From: Brevibacillus invocatus
GTDB taxonomy: Bacteria > Bacillota > Bacilli > Brevibacillales > Brevibacillaceae
Length of the DNA stretch: 64,000 nt
NCBI RefSeq assembly: GCF_003710915.1
Contig: NZ_RHHR01000010.1
Span: forward strand, 372,001 to 436,000
Reading direction: 5' to 3'
The position numbers were made by a program, and so were the translations under genes. Positions 61,124 through 64,000 of the stretch are shown in pieces (positions within the stretch are counted from its first letter, which is position 1; the number at the start of each line of letters is the position of its first letter). The notes beneath the pieces are model-generated. The model was given only the letters and a program-made list of their open reading frames with translations. It was not told the DNA's origin and searched no databases.

Positions 61124-62137
61124 TTAATCCAGAGTCAGAACGACGCGACCGTTGATTTGCCCTTTTTCCATACGCTCAAAGATTTCGTTGATCTTCTCCA
61201 ATGGCTGAGTCTCGATGATTGCTCTCACTTTTCCACGCGCTGCAAAATCCAACGCCTCCTGCATGTCTTTTCTAGTGCCCACGATGGAGCCTTTTACCGT
61301 TACTCCGTTAAGAACGGTATCAAAGATCGGGATTGGCAGGTCGGCATTCGGCAAGCCCACGACGACCAACGAGCCTCCGCGTCTCACCGACTTGTACGCC
61401 TGCTCAAAAGCCTTTTTCGTGACAGCGACACTGATCGCAGCATGAACGCCACCGACTTGCTCCTGAATGGCTTGAATCGGGTCTGTTTCACTGCCGTTCA
61501 CCGTTACGTCTGCTCCCAGTTCTTTCGCCAGCTCCAGTTTTTCCTGATGGATGTCGACCGCTACCACATTGTAGCCCATCGCTTTGGCATATTGCAGGGC
61601 AACGTGTCCCAGCCCGCCGATTCCGTAGATGGCCACCCACTCACCTGGCTTGATGTTTGCCACCTTCAACGCTTTGTAAGTCGTGACACCCGCGCACAGA
61701 ATAGGGGCAGCATCGACGTCGTTCAGTTCATCCGGAATCCGTGCTACGTACGCAGCAGGTGCCACACAATACTGCGCATAGGCGCCGTCTGCCGAGTAGC
61801 CGCCGTTTAGCTGCTGCTGACACAAAGTTTCCCAGCCAGTGAGGCAATAGTCACATTCTCCGCAAGCAGAGAAGAGCCAGGGAATCCCTACACGATCTCC
61901 GATTTTCAGTGAGGTCACCCCATCGCCGAGCTTTTCTACTACACCGACACCTTCATGTCCTGGGATCAAAGGCAGTTTTGGTTTGACTGGCCAATCACCC
62001 TGGGCTGCATGCAGATCTGTATGGCAGACTCCGCAGGTTTTGATGCGAACCAATACCTGACCATACCCTACCTCTGGCACTTCTACTTCCTTTACCTCGA
62101 GCTTCTGATTGAAACCGTTGACAACCGCTGCTTTCAT
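61124..62137 (-). CDS. adhP: Zinc-dependent alcohol dehydrogenase AdhP
   Basis: 337 residues. Catalytic zinc: [17 protein letters not shown] and PGHEGVGVV; structural zinc site in [19 protein letters not shown]-binding [17 protein letters not shown]. Ethanol/acetaldehyde-type enzyme, close to AdhP/AdhT of thermophilic bacilli. The ATG was chosen because GAGGAGGAAG precedes it. It faces a second, unrelated alcohol dehydrogenase across a 236-base gap. Confidence 0.93.
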   Translation of the reverse strand: MKAAVVNGFNQKLEVKEVEVPEVGYGQVLVRIKTCGVCHTDLHAAQGDWPVKPKLPLIPGHEGVGVVEKLGDGVTSLKIGDRVGIPWLFSACGECDYCLTGWETLCQQQLNGGYSADGAYAQYCVAPAAYVARIPDELNDVDAAPILCAGVTTYKALKVANIKPGEWVAIYGIGGLGHVALQYAKAMGYNVVAVDIHQEKLELAKELGADVTVNGSETDPIQAIQEQVGGVHAAISVAVTKKAFEQAYKSVRRGGSLVVVGLPNADLPIPIFDTVLNGVTVKGSIVGTRKDMQEALDFAARGKVRAIIETQPLEKINEIFERMEKGQINGRVVLTLD

Positions 62138-62373
62138 CGCTGCTTCCTCCTCTTTTCTTTTTGGAATATCCGACACTCCTATGCTTTTGCAAACAGCGTG
62201 CCAAAATGAAAACGCTTTATATTTCGAATTTAGTGTGCATTTCATCACTCTTTTCAGCCAATTTTTTGGCTGAATGGTCAAAAAAACGGCCCGACTGCCG
62301 ACCTTTTGGCTGATAAAGGAAATCGACGCTATCGTGCGGTATTACTATGAAATGGAGGAAGGAGGAGCAACGT

Positions 62374-63522
62374 ATGCAGATTTCTAAATTTATGACACCT
62401 GAAATCATCTTTGGAAATCAATCTCTTCGCCAGGTGGGGGAAAGTTTGCGCAGGCTGGGTGCGACGCGTGTGTTCATTGTCAGCGATCCAGGGGTAGAGA
62501 ACGCAGGCTGGATCGAGCGTATTATCCACTATCTCGGCCAGCAAAACCTGGACTATTTCCTGTGGACCCAGATCACTGCCAATCCTAAAGACCATGAGGT
62601 TCACGCAGGAGTAGCCGAATATCGTGCCCGTGAATGCAATGCGATCCTGGGTGTTGGAGGAGGCAGTGCCGTAGACGCAGCAAAAGCGATTGCCTTGCTG
62701 GGTACCAATGATGGAAGTATCGTCCAATATGAGGGCGTCGATAAAATTGAGCATCCTTTGCCGCCTATGGTGATGGTACCTACCACAGCCGGTTCCGGCT
62801 CAGAGGTGTCGCAATTTTCGATCATCGTAGATAGTGAACGAAAAGTCAAAATGGCAATCATCTCCAAGTCACTTATTCCCGATATCGCGATTATTGATCC
62901 GCAGACTTTGATGACCAAGGACAAGCAATTGACGGCGAACACAGGCATGGACGTCCTCACCCACGCAATCGAATCCTACATTTCACTCGCAGCCACGCCT
63001 CTCACCGAGGTTCATTCGCTGCAGGCCATGCGTTTGATCGCCAATCATTTGCGACCATCTGTGGCGAGCTGCTACAACGCAGAAGCCAAGCAAGCAATGG
63101 CCATGGCCAGCTTGCAAGCAGGGATTGCCTTTTCAAACGCCATCCTCGGAGCCGTCCATGCGATGTCTCATCAGCTTGGCGGGTTTCTCGACGCGCCTCA
63201 CGGGGAAGTGAATGCGATTCTTTTGCCGTACGTGCTGGAGTACAACTATATCGCTGCCCCTGAAAAGTACCGGCAAATCGCCGAGTGTCTGGGCGAAAGC
63301 ACGGCTGGCCTCAGTTCCCATGACGCTTCTCGCCTTACCTTAAAAGCTGTAAAGGACTTGGCGCGTGATCTGGATATCCCGGAGTCCCTCTCTGCCATTG
63401 GCCTGCAGCCTGAGCAGATTCCGCTTTTGAGTGAACACGCCATTCTCGACGTATGCATGACGACCAATCCCCGCGACATGAGTGCGAATGATGTTGCCGC
63501 TCTCTTTCAACAAGCACTCTAG
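62374..63522 (+). CDS. Iron-containing (group III) alcohol dehydrogenase
   Basis: 382 residues. NAD-binding GVGGGSAVDAAKAIA, PTTAGSGSEVSQFSI, metal ligands in DVLTHAIESYIS and GAVHAMSHQLGGFLDAPHGEVNAILLP. The ATG follows GGAAGGAGGAG. Resembles ErcA-type enzymes, which are often followed by a sensor kinase gene; here an AGGAGG overlapping its stop starts such a gene ten bases on. The gap 62138-62373 has repeated AGCCAA/TTGGCT segments, which can pair (62258-62275), but no assignable promoter. Confidence 0.9.
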   Translation: MQISKFMTPEIIFGNQSLRQVGESLRRLGATRVFIVSDPGVENAGWIERIIHYLGQQNLDYFLWTQITANPKDHEVHAGVAEYRARECNAILGVGGGSAVDAAKAIALLGTNDGSIVQYEGVDKIEHPLPPMVMVPTTAGSGSEVSQFSIIVDSERKVKMAIISKSLIPDIAIIDPQTLMTKDKQLTANTGMDVLTHAIESYISLAATPLTEVHSLQAMRLIANHLRPSVASCYNAEAKQAMAMASLQAGIAFSNAILGAVHAMSHQLGGFLDAPHGEVNAILLPYVLEYNYIAAPEKYRQIAECLGESTAGLSSHDASRLTLKAVKDLARDLDIPESLSAIGLQPEQIPLLSEHAILDVCMTTNPRDMSANDVAALFQQAL

Positions 63523-63532
63523 GAGGCCATTC

Positions 63533-64000
63533 ATGTTTGACAAACAAGAAATGCTAGAGAAGCTGACCGGCATCCAATCCTCTCGCAAAAGCTACTACAC
63601 AGAGCTGAACTATCTGGTTGAAGAAATGAAAAAGAAGAATAGCCAGCTCGCTGTGATCAATCAGTTGACGCAAATCCAGATCAATGCTTCCTGGCCTGAG
63701 ACAAGCATCTACATCGCTTCCCAGCTGAAGCAGATTCTTCCCTTAGAGCATTTTGCCCTTTCCCTGGTGAAAGGAGGCACGCGTTCTACCTATCTTTCCC
63801 GCTGGAATGGAACCGAATGGCAGTGCCAAACCTTGATCGAAGCCGCATCTGCGGATATGTCGCTGAACCAGACTAGGCTGCATGCATCGCTGCAGGAGGT
63901 TCTCATCGATCACGCCGCTACTTCTGTTCCCTTGCACAGCCCACGCCAGCAAAATTTCGGCTTTCTGACGATTCTCCATCAGAAGGAGGAGCAGTTGTCC
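63533..64000 (+). CDS. Possible GAF/PAS-type sensor protein, N-terminal part
   Basis: 156 codons are present; the gene runs off the right edge. An N-terminal helical/coiled segment (YYTELNYLVEEMKKKNSQLAVINQLTQIQIN) is followed by SIYIASQLKQILPLEHFALSLVKGGTRSTYLSRWNG and NFGFLTILHQKEEQ, a layout like a GAF domain (the .P...... phrase plus final G.L.I). The link to a histidine kinase is an inference from its iron-ADH neighbour and cannot be seen here. Confidence 0.6.
   Translation, partial: MFDKQEMLEKLTGIQSSRKSYYTELNYLVEEMKKKNSQLAVINQLTQIQINASWPETSIYIASQLKQILPLEHFALSLVKGGTRSTYLSRWNGTEWQCQTLIEAASADMSLNQTRLHASLQEVLIDHAATSVPLHSPRQQNFGFLTILHQKEEQLS

Noticed and set aside
1-64000. tRNA, rRNA, insertion sequence or prophage
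   Set aside because: No cloverleaf, rRNA core, transposase or phage structural gene could be recognised while reading both strands.

Overview
The window looks like chromosome of an endospore-forming Bacillota, most like Brevibacillus or a related Paenibacillaceae member (inferred from protein similarity and gene order, not from a database search). Supporting points are strong AGGAGG-type ribosome binding sites with many GTG/TTG starts, many U-tailed terminators, and sporulation genes (cotJABC, sleB, sda, a SpoVIF-like gene, tiny hydrophobic spore-type proteins). Bacillus-like gene orders include yqhG-yqhH facing gcvT-gcvPA-gcvPB, ylbF/ylbG, ylaM(glsA)-ylaN and an ftsW. I found no rRNA, tRNA, insertion sequence, prophage or CRISPR array; this is mostly conserved core chromosome.

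Layout. 1-5.7 kb: leftward glycine cleavage operon with a tandem glycine riboswitch, then a MurG paralogue and the start of lipM. 5.9-9.6 kb: rightward SNF2 helicase, YqhG and a secreted protein. 9.7-12.1 kb: small conserved genes and a membrane-anchored M1 peptidase. 12.3-15.6 kb: molybdate transporter modABC facing a regulator that joins an excisionase-type HTH to a binding-protein domain; four 10-bp repeats lie between them. 15.6-25.3 kb: pxpA, ylbG, ylbF, a large helicase-associated protein, cotJABC, a nuclease lipoprotein, a MerR-methyltransferase fusion and a luciferase-like oxidoreductase.

25.5-34 kb is the most interesting part. A sulfide-oxidation operon (sqr, DUF1641, cstB, tauE) lies next to a cytochrome bd oxidase operon (cydA, cydB) that also carries a two-component system resembling oxygen-sensing NreB/NreC. 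Both operons have a 16-bp TAGGGG-N4-type palindrome about 33 bp upstream of a plausible -10 box. I infer that one regulator controls sulfide detoxification, which puts electrons into quinone, and the quinol oxidase that removes them. The sensor keeps three of the four iron-sulfur cysteines of NreB.

34-50.4 kb: CBS protein, ftsW, asp23-like gene, sleB, Ca2+/H+ exchanger, an NSS transporter with an attenuator-like leader, ylaN, glutaminase, patB, sda downstream of a cluster of DnaA-box-like sites, the rocD/rocR arginine-ornithine pair with a sigma-54 promoter, an MFS transporter, a LysR regulator and a broken PAP2 phosphatase. 50.4-64 kb: yqxD, an intracellular subtilisin-like protease, spore-type small genes, yczE, RNase Z, an SsuABC/ThiXYZ-like ABC transporter, a CDF metal exporter, a TPR protein, yneK, two alcohol dehydrogenases of different families and the start of a possible sensor gene cut by the window end.
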